Shown piece by piece: positions 44,494 to 53,006 of a stretch of 64,000 nt of DNA. Below the pieces are notes generated by a model. It was not told where the DNA came from. It ran no database searches and saw nothing but the letters and a program-made list of their open reading frames with translations. The position numbers and the translations under genes are program-made. Position 1 is the first letter of the stretch. Each line of letters begins with the position of its first letter. This DNA is from Modestobacter sp. L9-4 (lineage in GTDB: Bacteria; Actinomycetota; Actinomycetes; Mycobacteriales; Geodermatophilaceae): assembly GCF_019112525.1 (NCBI RefSeq), contig NZ_CP077800.1, forward strand, positions 2,294,001 through 2,358,000. The letters are read 5' to 3'.

Positions 44494-44990
44494 TGGCCGG
44501 AGCCGCCGCGGGAGACGACGGGGGGCAGGGTCGACCAGGGGAAGTCGATCCAGGCCTCGGTGCGCTTCCAGGCGTAGTCGCACCGCACCAGCGACCGGGG
44601 CTTCTCGTAGACGACGGCGGTGCGCACGTCGGTGACGTGGCCGGCGCAGAACTCCTTGACCAGCTCGAGGGTCTTGCCGGTGTCGGCGACGTCGTCGGCG
44701 ATGAGCACCTTCGACCCGGTCAGGTCGACCACGTCCAGGGTCGGCGGCAGCACGACGGGGAGCTCCAGCCGCTGGTCGACGCCGGTGTAGAACTCGACGT
44801 TCATCACGAACAGGTTCTTGACGTCGAGCGCGTAGCCCAGCGCCCCGCCGAGGAACAGCCCGCCGCGGGCGATCGACAGGATGATGTCGGGCTCGAACCC
44901 GTCGTCGGCGACCTGCTGGGCCAGCTCCCGGGCCGCCCGGCCGAAGTCCTCGTAGGTCAGGGTCTCGCGGGCCGGCTCCGGTGCGCTCAC
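44490..44990 (-). CDS. Phosphoribosyltransferase (purine type)
   Basis: 166 residues. PRPP loop KVLIADDVADTGKTLELV (D-D-V-A-D-T-G-K-T), N-terminal PDIILSIARGGLFLGGALG (PPi loop region) and FPWSTLPPVV near the C-terminus are typical of Gpt/xanthine-hypoxanthine-like transferases of actinobacteria. Transfers phosphoribose from PRPP to a purine base. GTG 44990. The TAG stop is shared with the end of a palindromic repeat. Confidence 0.85.
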   Translation of the reverse strand: MSAPEPARETLTYEDFGRAARELAQQVADDGFEPDIILSIARGGLFLGGALGYALDVKNLFVMNVEFYTGVDQRLELPVVLPPTLDVVDLTGSKVLIADDVADTGKTLELVKEFCAGHVTDVRTAVVYEKPRSLVRCDYAWKRTEAWIDFPWSTLPPVVSRGGSGH

Positions 44991-45036
44991 GCGGTGATCG
45001 TCGCAGCCCGGGGCGGGCCGTGACCAGCCGCGGTCC

Positions 45037-45774
45037 TCACGAGGGGGCGTTCCCGGTCGTCAGCGCCAGCTCCTCCACGGTCAGCCGCCGCTCCAGCACG
45101 GCCGCGGCGACGTCGTCCAGGTCCGCGTCGTGCCCGTAGGCCCACGCCCGCAGCACCGCCAGCGCGTCGCGGCTGGGCAGCTCGAGTGCGACGTTGACGA
45201 CCCCGACCGCCTGCCAGACCTGCGCCCGGCGACCGACGCCGGGGGAGTCCAGCCAGGCCGGCCCGTCCTCGGTGCGCGGCTCGCCGGCCATCGCCGCGGC
45301 GAAGGCCTCGGACAGCGCCGTGGTGACCGTCAGGCTGTCGGCGAGGCCGAGCGCCCGGACGTCGCCCGGCGCGTGCAGGTACATGTCCAGGGCGCCGACG
45401 TCCTCGAGCCCGCCGTGCAGCGGCAGCGAGATGACCCCCCGCACGGGGGTGCGGGCCACGAGGACGTCGTGGTACCCCGGCCAGCGGGCCCGCAGCTCCG
45501 CCTCGTCGGCCAGCACGGGCATCCCCGTCGCGTGCGCGCTGAGGCAGGGGCCCTCGCCGACGGTGAACTGGAGCCGCTCGGCGGTGGCCGCGGTCGGGTC
45601 GCTGGCCCCCAGCGGCAGCCGCCGGTCGGCGGCGAAGTAGGCGCTCAGCCCCACGCCGTCGACCGGGAGGACGGCGGCGCAGGCGCGGGCCAGCCGGTCG
45701 GGGAGCAGTTCGGGGCCGGGCAGCTCCTGCTCGGCGGCAGCCACCTGGGCGGCGAACTCCTGCGCGAGGTCCAC
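45037..45774 (-). CDS. GAF-ANTAR transcription antitermination regulator
   Basis: 245 residues. GAF domain (~25-160: DGVGLSAYFAADRRLPLGAS, GEGPCLSAHATGMPVLA, GVISLPLHGGLEDVGALDMY) followed by C-terminal ANTAR helices (~185-240: VWQAVGVVNVALELPSRDAL, AVLRAWAYGHDADLDDVAAA, VLERRLTVEEL). ANTAR proteins bind paired RNA hairpins to prevent termination; the QAVGVV segment is the usual QAxGxL/V motif. GTG 45774 with AGGAGGAACCC. The target RNA is not evident in the window. Confidence 0.88.
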   Translation of the reverse strand: MDLAQEFAAQVAAAEQELPGPELLPDRLARACAAVLPVDGVGLSAYFAADRRLPLGASDPTAATAERLQFTVGEGPCLSAHATGMPVLADEAELRARWPGYHDVLVARTPVRGVISLPLHGGLEDVGALDMYLHAPGDVRALGLADSLTVTTALSEAFAAAMAGEPRTEDGPAWLDSPGVGRRAQVWQAVGVVNVALELPSRDALAVLRAWAYGHDADLDDVAAAVLERRLTVEELALTTGNAPS

Positions 45775-45982
45775 GGGTTCCTCCTGCGGCCGCCCGGGCA
45801 GGACCGGCCGGCTGCTGGACCTCCCACCACAGCGAGAGCGCCGCGCCCACGACCCCTACCCCGCCCGGTCGTCCCCCGACACCTGGGCCGGTCGGGCCGT
45901 TCCGGACGATCCCGGCGCGTTGTGCTCAAGAACGCACGCGTGTGGCCGATGTGGCAGGTGGGACACCAGTCGAGGAGGTCGA

Positions 45983-48691
45983 GTGTCACCCCGTCCGCCG
46001 CACGACCGACGCTGCCACGCAGTCGTGGGTCTGCTCACCGCGCTGCTGCTGTCGGCTGCCGTGATCGCGCCCGCAGCGACCGCGGCCCCGCTCGCGCCGG
46101 CCGGCCCGACCTTCTACATGAGCCAGGTCCGGTCCGGGGACAGCACCTCGACGCTGCGGGTGCTGACCTCCGACCGGTACGCGGACTCCGGGTCCGGTGG
46201 GGCCACGGTGTCCGAGCTCGGCGGGGCGTCGGCCTACGAGTACAACGCGGTCGGGTACCGGGTGGCCGACGGGTACCTGTACGGCATCGTGCGCACCGGT
46301 CCGAACAGCGACCAGCTCGTCCGCGTGGGGTCCGGTGGCGAGGTGACCCTGCTCGGGCCCGTCAGCGGCCTGCCGGCCACCCGGGGGTCCGACGCCTACC
46401 TGAGCGGGGCCTTCGGCGAGGGGGCCTACGCCGACACCCTGTTCGTGAAGGACAACACCGGTGTCGGGAGGATCTACCGCATCGACGTCGCCGGTCGGCG
46501 GGTGACCGGGTCGGTCGCGCCGTCCGCCACCGTCCGGCTCTTCGACTTCACCTGGAGCGACGGCCACCTGTGGGGCGGTGAGGCCGACGGCGGGGTCAGG
46601 AGCATCGTCCGCCTCGACGTCGTCACCGGGGTCGTCACCCGGCTCCCCGCGGGCGCGGTCTTCCCGCCCGGCGACACCGGCGACTACGGGGCCGCCTGGC
46701 GGTACGGCAACGGCAACATCGGCCTGCTCAACAACGGCAGCGGCGTCATCACCCAGGTGCGGATCGGCGACCCGGGGTCGGCGACCCCGACGATCACCGC
46801 CGTCTCGCGGGTCCAGGCCACCCCCGGTTCCAGCAACGACGGTGCGAGCACACCGGCTCCCCTGCCGGCCGACCTGGTGCCGGCGGTCAGCTCCCCGGCA
46901 CCCGTGCACCCGGCCAGCACGGTCGACTGGACGGTGACGGTGGGCAACGAGGGCCCGGGCCCGTCGTCGGGCTCCACCTTCCGCTTCCCGGTGCCCGCCG
47001 GGGTCACCGCGGTGCAGCTGCCGGTCGGGTGCGCCCTGTCCGCTGGGACGGTCACCTGCGTCGTCGGACCGCTCACCGCCCACACCGCCGACGACTACGC
47101 CTTCACCGCCACCGCGACCACCGGTGAGGCGGTGTCCACGGCCGCGACGGTCACCGTGCAGGGCAACGAGCTGGACCCGACCGCCAGCACCGCCGCGCTG
47201 GTGGTCACCCCGGACCAGGAGCTCACCTCTGAGGGCGTCGGGACGGCGGGTCAGCGCGTCCTGCCGGGTGTCCCGGCCGGCGGTGCGGTCGTGCTGCTCG
47301 ACGGCAGCACGCCGGTGGGCGCGCTCGACGTCGACGGCGGGCGCTACGCGGTGGACGGCGACGCCCTGACCTTCACCCCCGCGTACGGCTGGTCGGGCAC
47401 CGCCCGGACGGCGAGGTTCCGGGTCACCGACGGCACGGGCGCGACCGGCATCGGCGGGTGGGCGGCGACCGTGCACCTGCCGCCGGCCCCGCTCACGCCG
47501 CTGCTGACCTCGACCGGGGCGGGCACGTCGACCCAGCAGGTCCTGCTCCCCGTGCCTCCGGTGGGGGGCGCGGTCACGTTGCTGGACCAGGACGGTGAGC
47601 CGGCGCCCGCACCGGCCGTCCCGGGTCGGGGGAGCTGGACGAGCGAGGCGGCCACGGGTCGGGTCACCTTCTCCCCGGAGCTCGGGTTCACCGGCACCGC
47701 GGCCGTCGGCTACCGGGTGACCGACGCCTACGGGCAGTCGGCCGTGGGCTCCTACGAGGCCACGGTGACCGTCCCGGCCGGACCGGTCACACCGGACGTC
47801 ACCTCGGTCGGCACCGGCACGGCGCCCCAGCAGGTGGCGGTCCCCCCGGCGCCGGCCGGCGGTTCCCGGACCCTCGTCGACGGGACGGGCGCGCCGGCGT
47901 CCGCCGTGACCGTGCCCGGGCAGGGCGGCTACACGCTGGACCCGGCGACCGGTGCCGTCCGGTTCGCCCCGGTGCTCGGGTTCGCCGGTGCCGGCGCCGT
48001 CCGGTTCCGGCTCACAGATGCCTACGGCTCGACGTCCGAGGGTGTGTACCGGCCCCAGGTCCTGCTCCCGGCGCCGCCGGTCGCCGGTCCGCTCAACTCC
48101 TCGGGCGTGGGGACGGCCGTCCAGTCGGTGACCGTGCCCTCGGCCCCGGTCGGCGGCACCCGGACGCTGCTCGACGCGGACGGCGTCCCCTCGCAGAGCG
48201 TCGACCTGCCCGGTCGGGGCGTGGCCGGGCTCGACCCGGTGACCGGGGTCGCCACCCTCGTGCCGCAACCGGGCAGTGCGGGCACCGTGGAGATCTCCTA
48301 CCGGCTCACCGATGCCTACGGTCAGGCCACCGACGGACTGTGGTCGGCCACGGTCGCCGCCGTGGGACCCGCGACCGCCCCGGACCCGACGGGGGTCCCG
48401 GCAGCACCCGTCCCCCCGGCCGTCCCCACCCCGCCCGTTCCGCCGGTCGTCCCCGCCCCGCCCGTGGCACCGGTCGTACCCGCCCCGCCCGTGCCGCCGG
48501 CCGCCCCCGTCGTGCCGGCCGGCGGGTCCCCGACGCTCGCCTGGACCGGAGCCGACCTGCGGGTGTGGACCGGCGAGGCGCTGGCCTCCGTCGCTGCCGG
48601 GCTGGCGCTGTCCGCCGCCGGGCGGACCCGGCGGCCCGCCGGTGGGCGGCCCGCGGCCCGTCGGGGCCGGGTCACCGGCCGACGCCGGTAG
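45983..48691 (+). CDS. LAXTG-anchored surface protein with CshA-type fibril repeats
   Basis: 902 residues. Signal peptide AVVGLLTALLLSAAVIAPAATAAP. Residues ~45-290 form a DUF6923-like beta-propeller (YMSQVRSGDSTSTLRVLTSD, EYNAVGYRVADGYLYGIVRT). Residues ~290-400: DUF11-like Ig module. Residues ~405-790: four CshA-type repeats of ~95 aa with GGxxTLLDxDG, DPATGAVRFAPVLGFAG and YRVTDAYGQS. Then a Pro/Val-rich wall spanner (VPAPPVAPVVPAPPVPPAAP), sorting motif TLAWTG, hydrophobic EALASVAAGLALSAAG and Arg-rich tail. LAXTG is the sortase E signal in actinomycetes; no sortase gene is in the window. GTG 45983 with GAGGAGG; an upstream in-frame start would spoil the signal peptide. Confidence 0.85.
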   Translation: MSPRPPHDRRCHAVVGLLTALLLSAAVIAPAATAAPLAPAGPTFYMSQVRSGDSTSTLRVLTSDRYADSGSGGATVSELGGASAYEYNAVGYRVADGYLYGIVRTGPNSDQLVRVGSGGEVTLLGPVSGLPATRGSDAYLSGAFGEGAYADTLFVKDNTGVGRIYRIDVAGRRVTGSVAPSATVRLFDFTWSDGHLWGGEADGGVRSIVRLDVVTGVVTRLPAGAVFPPGDTGDYGAAWRYGNGNIGLLNNGSGVITQVRIGDPGSATPTITAVSRVQATPGSSNDGASTPAPLPADLVPAVSSPAPVHPASTVDWTVTVGNEGPGPSSGSTFRFPVPAGVTAVQLPVGCALSAGTVTCVVGPLTAHTADDYAFTATATTGEAVSTAATVTVQGNELDPTASTAALVVTPDQELTSEGVGTAGQRVLPGVPAGGAVVLLDGSTPVGALDVDGGRYAVDGDALTFTPAYGWSGTARTARFRVTDGTGATGIGGWAATVHLPPAPLTPLLTSTGAGTSTQQVLLPVPPVGGAVTLLDQDGEPAPAPAVPGRGSWTSEAATGRVTFSPELGFTGTAAVGYRVTDAYGQSAVGSYEATVTVPAGPVTPDVTSVGTGTAPQQVAVPPAPAGGSRTLVDGTGAPASAVTVPGQGGYTLDPATGAVRFAPVLGFAGAGAVRFRLTDAYGSTSEGVYRPQVLLPAPPVAGPLNSSGVGTAVQSVTVPSAPVGGTRTLLDADGVPSQSVDLPGRGVAGLDPVTGVATLVPQPGSAGTVEISYRLTDAYGQATDGLWSATVAAVGPATAPDPTGVPAAPVPPAVPTPPVPPVVPAPPVAPVVPAPPVPPAAPVVPAGGSPTLAWTGADLRVWTGEALASVAAGLALSAAGRTRRPAGGRPAARRGRVTGRRR

Positions 48692-48699
48692 GCCGCCGG

Positions 48700-49605
48700 T
48701 CAGCAGTGGCCGGGGGTGCCCTGCCAGGCGACCGGCGCGGCCGGGACGTCGTCGCGCAGCACCGTGCCCTCGATGAGCCCGTACGGCCGGTCGTCGGCGT
48801 GGTAGACCACCGCGCCCGGCCCGTCGAGGTCGTTGTCCAGCCCGAACGCCGACAGGTCCTGCAGGAAGTGGTGCTTGTTCGGCATCGAGAAGCGCACCTC
48901 CGCGACGTCCGGGTGCGCGGTCAGCGCCGCCTCGCCCATCGTGAACAGCGTCTGCTGCAGCGCCAGGGAGTGGGTCGCGGCGAAGGTCTCCAGCAGCGTC
49001 GTCCGGACGGCGTCGTAGGTGCCGTTCCAGTCGACGTCGGTGCCCGTGTACCGCCAGCGCGCGGTGACCGCGGTGGCCAGGACCCGGTCGGTCGTCTCCG
49101 GCAGGGTCGTGTACCGGTCACGGGGGAAGCCCCAGAACTCCGACCCGGTGGTCTTGAGGACGACGAGGTCGGTCAGCCCGGCCAGCACGTGGACGTCGTC
49201 GCCGTCGACGGTCACCACCGCCGTGCGCACCTCGCCCCCGGGACGGCGGAAGGCGTGGTCGTGCGGCTGCCCGCCGACGGTGATCCGCTCCCAGCCGTAG
49301 GACTCGATCGCGATCCGCGCCCCGGTGATCGCCGGCTGCGAGCCGGTGAAGTGGTCGGCCAGCCGGATGCCGAACTCCTCGGGCGACCCGATGCCGTCGC
49401 GGGCGAAGGCGAACACGGTGTTCTTCTGCGCGTCGGTGGTCAGCACGTGCGCGTTGTCGCCGGCCGTGTGCGCGGCGGTGAGGTCACCGCGCAGCGCCGT
49501 GCTCACGTTGAGGTCGACGAGGGAGTGCCGCGGGGTCGAGCGGTCGACCGCGACGACGCGGACCTCCGCCTTCCCGTACTGGTTGGGGCCGAGCACGATC
49601 GCCAT
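48700..49605 (-). CDS. Urate oxidase (factor-independent)
   Basis: 301 residues; oxidises urate to 5-hydroxyisourate. N-terminal GPNQYGKAEVRVV and VDLNVSTALRGDLTAAHTAG, active-site block VLTTDAQKNTVFAFARDGIG (T-D-x-x-K-N-T-V), KTTGSEFWGFPRDRYTTLPE and MPNKHHFLQDLSAFGLDN are characteristic. ATG 49605. Downstream of HIU hydrolase and OHCU decarboxylase genes on the same strand, but a hairpin and A/T-rich motifs in between suggest its own promoter. Confidence 0.95.
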   Translation of the reverse strand: MAIVLGPNQYGKAEVRVVAVDRSTPRHSLVDLNVSTALRGDLTAAHTAGDNAHVLTTDAQKNTVFAFARDGIGSPEEFGIRLADHFTGSQPAITGARIAIESYGWERITVGGQPHDHAFRRPGGEVRTAVVTVDGDDVHVLAGLTDLVVLKTTGSEFWGFPRDRYTTLPETTDRVLATAVTARWRYTGTDVDWNGTYDAVRTTLLETFAATHSLALQQTLFTMGEAALTAHPDVAEVRFSMPNKHHFLQDLSAFGLDNDLDGPGAVVYHADDRPYGLIEGTVLRDDVPAAPVAWQGTPGHC

Positions 49606-49637
49606 GAGCCCACCCTGCCCTGTTGGCGTTGCATCGA

Positions 49638-49653
49638 TGTTGCACGTGGAACA
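49638..49653. other. parS-like site / candidate operator upstream of uricase
   Basis: TGTTGCACGTGGAACA matches 14 of 16 positions of the ParB site TGTTTCACGTGAAACA and lies in the 88-bp gap before the uricase gene. Directly adjacent GTTGCATCGATG contains the palindrome CATCGATG and a second TTGCA, so a purine-catabolism regulator site is an alternative reading. Confidence 0.4.
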
Positions 49654-49692
49654 GGAGTGGACCCGTCGAGCTCACGCCGACGGACCCACTCC
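49654..49692 (-). terminator. Hairpin after HIU hydrolase gene
   Basis: GGAGTGGACCCGTCG / CGACGGACCCACTCC, 13 of 15 pairs with a 9-base loop, 1 base beyond the stop of the HIU hydrolase gene. Confidence 0.6.
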
Positions 49693-49693
49693 G

Positions 49694-50011
49694 TCAACTG
49701 CCGCGGTACGTGGAGTAGGCGAAGGGGGAGAGCAGCAGCGGGACGTGGTGGTGCTCGGCGGGCTCGCGGACGGCGAAGGTCAGCGCCACCTCCGGCCAGA
49801 ACGTCTCCCGACCCTGCGCGGCCGACCAGTCGCCGGTGCCGAACACCAGCCGGTGCGGGCCGGCCGCCGTCGGCCCCTCGACCAGCCGGCAGCGGCCGTC
49901 GGCGTCCGTCGTCCCCGCGGCCACCAGGGCGTCGCCGGCGTGCAGGGCGACCGCCATCCCGGCCGCGGGCCGGCCGGTGACGGAGTCCAGGACGTGCGTG
50001 GAGACGCTCAC
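49694..50011 (-). CDS. 5-Hydroxyisourate hydrolase (transthyretin-related)
   Basis: 105 residues; second step of urate breakdown, hydrolysing HIU to OHCU. N-terminal VSTHVLDSVTGRPAAGMAV (His), central Arg in GRCRLVEG, HHHVPLLLSPFAYSTYRGS with the C-terminal YRGS signature that separates the enzyme from transthyretin. GTG 50011 overlaps the stop of the OHCU decarboxylase gene (GTGA). Confidence 0.95.
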   Translation of the reverse strand: MSVSTHVLDSVTGRPAAGMAVALHAGDALVAAGTTDADGRCRLVEGPTAAGPHRLVFGTGDWSAAQGRETFWPEVALTFAVREPAEHHHVPLLLSPFAYSTYRGS

Positions 50012-50523
50012 CCCATCGCCTGGCGGACCCGCAGCGCGGTGATCTCGGTCAGCTGGGTGCGCACCTCGGCCTGCTCGGCCTCGGGGGTGTTGCCCAGCCG
50101 GCGCTGCAGCTCGGCCAGCACCTCCTCCGGGGTCCGCCCCGCGGCACGGATCAGGAAGACGTGGCCGAACCGCTCCTCGTAGGCCCGGTTGCCCTCGGCG
50201 ATGGCGGCGCGCACCGCGTCGTCGGCGTCGGTCATCGCGCTCTGCTCGCGGCGGGAGGCCGCCGCCGACGCGGAGTCGCCCTCGACCCGGTCGCCGATCC
50301 GCGGGTGCGCGGCCAGCGCGGCGGAGGCGTGCCGCCAGGACATCGCCTGGGCGAGCTCGGCGGCCTTGCCGACCAGGGCGCCGACCGTGGGGTAGGGCCG
50401 GCCCGCGGTCAGGACCATCGCGAACGCCGGGGCGGCGAGCCAGCCGAACGCCAGCTCGGCGGCCTCGGCCGGGGGTGCGTCGTTGAAACGGGCCAGCGCA
50501 TCGTCGCCACCTGGTGCGGTCAC
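50008..50523 (-). CDS. 2-Oxo-4-hydroxy-4-carboxy-5-ureidoimidazoline (OHCU) decarboxylase
   Basis: 171 residues; third step, giving S-allantoin. All-alpha OHCU fold: FNDAPPAEAAELAFGWLAAP, catalytic His-Pro in AALAAHPRIGDRV, SRREQSAMTDAD, NRAYEERFGHVFLIRAAGRT and LRRRLGNTPE-like ending LQRRLGNTPEAEQAEV. GTG 50523. First gene of the minus-strand urate operon; divergent from the aldolase-like gene 50 bp away. Confidence 0.95.
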   Translation of the reverse strand: MTAPGGDDALARFNDAPPAEAAELAFGWLAAPAFAMVLTAGRPYPTVGALVGKAAELAQAMSWRHASAALAAHPRIGDRVEGDSASAAASRREQSAMTDADDAVRAAIAEGNRAYEERFGHVFLIRAAGRTPEEVLAELQRRLGNTPEAEQAEVRTQLTEITALRVRQAMG

Positions 50524-50573
50524 GTGGGGCAGGATGCCAGCTCAGTCGCCCAGCACCAGCCCGCGGAGGTCCG

Positions 50574-51782
50574 GTGGTCCCCGAGCACGTCCTCGCCGAG
50601 CTCGACCGGCGGCTGGTACCCGTCGACGCCGCCCGGCTCGCCGCGTACCCGGGGGAGTCCTCGTCCCGGCAGCCGGTGCACACCTGCTACGTCCCCGCCG
50701 ACGCCGTCGTCCCCGGGCTGACCGGGCGCTGGGGCGCCGCTGCACTGGCCGCCCTCGACGAGCACGGCCTGCCCGACCTGGGCCTGGACGGCGCACTGGT
50801 CGAGCAGGTGCTGCCCCGGGTGCGGGCGAAGCTGGCCACCGAGCCGGTGGAGGACCTGCGGGTCGACGCCGAGGACGGCTACCGGGGGAGCCCGGACGCC
50901 GAGGACGGCGACGTCACCGCAGCGGCGGCGGTGCTGGCCGCCGAGCCGGTGCTGCCGCAGTCGCTGGGTGTCCGGGCGAAGTCGCTGGAGGGCCCGACCC
51001 GGCGCCGTGGCGTGCGCAGCCTCGACCTGTTCCTCACCGGCCTGGCCGCCGCCGGTCGCGAGCGCGCCGTGGTGACCCTGCCCAAGGTCACCGCGGTCGA
51101 GCAGGTCACCGCCTTCCTGCCCGTGCTCGACGCGCTCGAGGCCGCCTGCGGCCTGGGGCTGGACCTCGAGCTGCAGGTGGAGACGCCCCAGGCCGTGCTC
51201 GGCGCCGACGGGACGACGACGCTGGCCCGGATGCTGCACGCGGGCGCCGGCCGGGTGACCGGCCTGCACTTCGGCACCTACGACTACAGCGCCGCCCTGG
51301 GCATCGCCGCGGCCCACCAGTCCTCCGACCACCCGGCGGCCGACGTGGCCAAGCAGGCGATGCAGGTCGCGGTGGCCGGCACCGGGGCGCGGGCGGTCGA
51401 CGGCTCGACCAACGTGCTCCCCGTCGGGGGCACCGACCAGGTGCACGCGGCCTGGCAGCTGCACGCGCGGCTGGTGCGCCGGGCCCTGGAACGGGGCTTC
51501 CACCAGGGCTGGGACCTGCACCCCGCCCAGCTGGTCACCCGCTACGTGGCGACCTACGCCTTCTTCCGGGCCGCGCTCCCGGCCGCTGCGGGGCGCCTGT
51601 CGGCCTACGTGAGCCGGGTCGAGGGCGGGGTGCTCGACGAGCCGGCCACCGCGCGGGCCCTGGCCGCCGTCGTGCTGCGCGGACTGGACTGCGGTGCCCT
51701 GGACGTCGGGGAGGTGGAGACTGCCACCGGGCTCGGTCGCGCGGAGCTGGACAGACTGGCCGGACGGCGGCCGACCCGCTGA
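50574..51782 (+). CDS. Aldolase/citrate-lyase-like TIM-barrel protein (DUF6986)
   Basis: 402 residues. Barrel motifs shared with HpcH/HpaI aldolases and CitE: VDAEDGYRGSPDAEDGD (metal Asp/Glu), ERAVVTLPKVTAVEQV, LDLELQVETPQAVLG (metal Glu), VTGLHFGTYDYSAALGI and WDLHPAQLVTRYVATYAFF. Homologues of this DUF6986 group recur beside urate/allantoin genes in actinomycetes, so a role at the end of purine breakdown is inferred. GTG 50574 with GCGGAGG. The shared 50-bp divergent region with OHCU decarboxylase implies co-regulation. Confidence 0.7.
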   Translation: MVPEHVLAELDRRLVPVDAARLAAYPGESSSRQPVHTCYVPADAVVPGLTGRWGAAALAALDEHGLPDLGLDGALVEQVLPRVRAKLATEPVEDLRVDAEDGYRGSPDAEDGDVTAAAAVLAAEPVLPQSLGVRAKSLEGPTRRRGVRSLDLFLTGLAAAGRERAVVTLPKVTAVEQVTAFLPVLDALEAACGLGLDLELQVETPQAVLGADGTTTLARMLHAGAGRVTGLHFGTYDYSAALGIAAAHQSSDHPAADVAKQAMQVAVAGTGARAVDGSTNVLPVGGTDQVHAAWQLHARLVRRALERGFHQGWDLHPAQLVTRYVATYAFFRAALPAAAGRLSAYVSRVEGGVLDEPATARALAAVVLRGLDCGALDVGEVETATGLGRAELDRLAGRRPTR

Positions 51783-51922
51783 CCGCAGCCTCCTCCGAGG
51801 ACCGCGGCGAGCCCGATCACCCGGACGAGGGGGTCAGGACCAGGGCCCCGGCTGCCGAGATGAAGGGTGGGTGACCGCACGTGCCACCCGTCCGCTCGAG
51901 GAGTCGGTTGAGGCGAGGTGTC

Positions 51923-52948
51923 GTGAGCGTGCTCGGAGGTCATCCACCGCGCTGGCTGCAGCGTGCCCGGGCCGACGGCATCGGGACGACCGGCGGCCCG
52001 CTGACCGCGGAGCGGGCCCAGACGCACACCGCAGCCGTCGTCGGCTCGGCCGGTGACCTGTTCGACGTGGCCCTGCCGTGGCTGACCGCCGGCCTCGCCG
52101 CCGGTGACCTCACGGTGCTGGCCTGCGACCCGGCCACCTCCGGCGCCCTGCGCGACCGGCTCGGCGCCGACGCCGCGCTGCTGGTCACCGACCCGGGCAT
52201 CGCGCTGTACGGCACCCGCCCGCCGGACGCCGTCGGCGCCCTCCGCCGGCTGGTGGAGCAGGCGGGGGAGCAGGGTTCGGGCCGGGTGCGCGTGCTGGGC
52301 ATGCCCTGCTTCGGCAGCTCGCCGCGCGACGTGCACGAGACGCAGCGCTTCGAGGCCGCGCTCAACCCGCTGTTCGCCGGCGCGCCGGTCGACCGGCTGT
52401 GCGTCTACGACCGCCGGGTGCTCCCGCCCGCCGCGGTCGCCAGCGCCACCGCCACCCACCCGCACCTGCTCGCCGGCGGCACCGTGTTCACCAACCGCGG
52501 CTACCGCCGTCCGGACTCCTTCGTGCGGTCCCTGCCGGTCCCGCGCGAGCCCATGGAGGAGCGCCCCGCGGCGTTCGCCGTCGACGGCGTGCAGTCGCTG
52601 GCCCACCTGCGCCACCAGCTGCGCGCCGCGCTCGCCCGGTACGTGCCCGACCGGGAGCAGTGCGAGGACCTGCACCTGGCGGTCAGCGAGATCGCCGCCA
52701 ACGCCTTCCGGCACGGCGTCCCGCCGGTCTCCGCGCGGATCTGGGCCTCCGCCGACCGGGTCGTCTGCACCCTCACCGACCGCGGCACCGGCGTCATCGA
52801 CGAGCTGGCCGGCTTCCGGCCCGCCCACGGCGACGACCTGTCCCGTGGCGGGATGGGCCTGTGGCTGGCCCGCAAGCTGTGGGACCACGTCGACCTGGTC
52901 GGCGCCCCCACCGGCCTCACCGTGCGGCTGAGCACCTCCCTGCGCTGA
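51923..52948 (+). CDS. MEDS-domain sensor with RsbW-like ATPase domain
   Basis: 341 residues. N-terminal MEDS/DcmR sensory domain (~30-200: LFDVALPWLTAGLAAGDLTV, RVRVLGMPCFGSSPRDVHET, FEAALNPLFAGAPVDRLCVY, YDRRVLPPAAVA) followed by HATPase_c (~230-340: N-box HLAVSEIAANAFRHG, G1 CTLTDRGTGVID, G2 GGMGLWLARKLWDHVDLV). Architecture known in actinomycete anti-sigma/anti-anti-sigma switches. GTG 51923 follows GAGGCGAGGTGTC. Likely partner-switching component with the STAS protein at 53902. Confidence 0.88.
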   Translation: MSVLGGHPPRWLQRARADGIGTTGGPLTAERAQTHTAAVVGSAGDLFDVALPWLTAGLAAGDLTVLACDPATSGALRDRLGADAALLVTDPGIALYGTRPPDAVGALRRLVEQAGEQGSGRVRVLGMPCFGSSPRDVHETQRFEAALNPLFAGAPVDRLCVYDRRVLPPAAVASATATHPHLLAGGTVFTNRGYRRPDSFVRSLPVPREPMEERPAAFAVDGVQSLAHLRHQLRAALARYVPDREQCEDLHLAVSEIAANAFRHGVPPVSARIWASADRVVCTLTDRGTGVIDELAGFRPAHGDDLSRGGMGLWLARKLWDHVDLVGAPTGLTVRLSTSLR

Positions 52949-53006
52949 GCCACCGGGCCGGTCGTGGCGACCGCGGGCGGAGGCGTCCCGCGGCTACCGT
53001 GACGGC

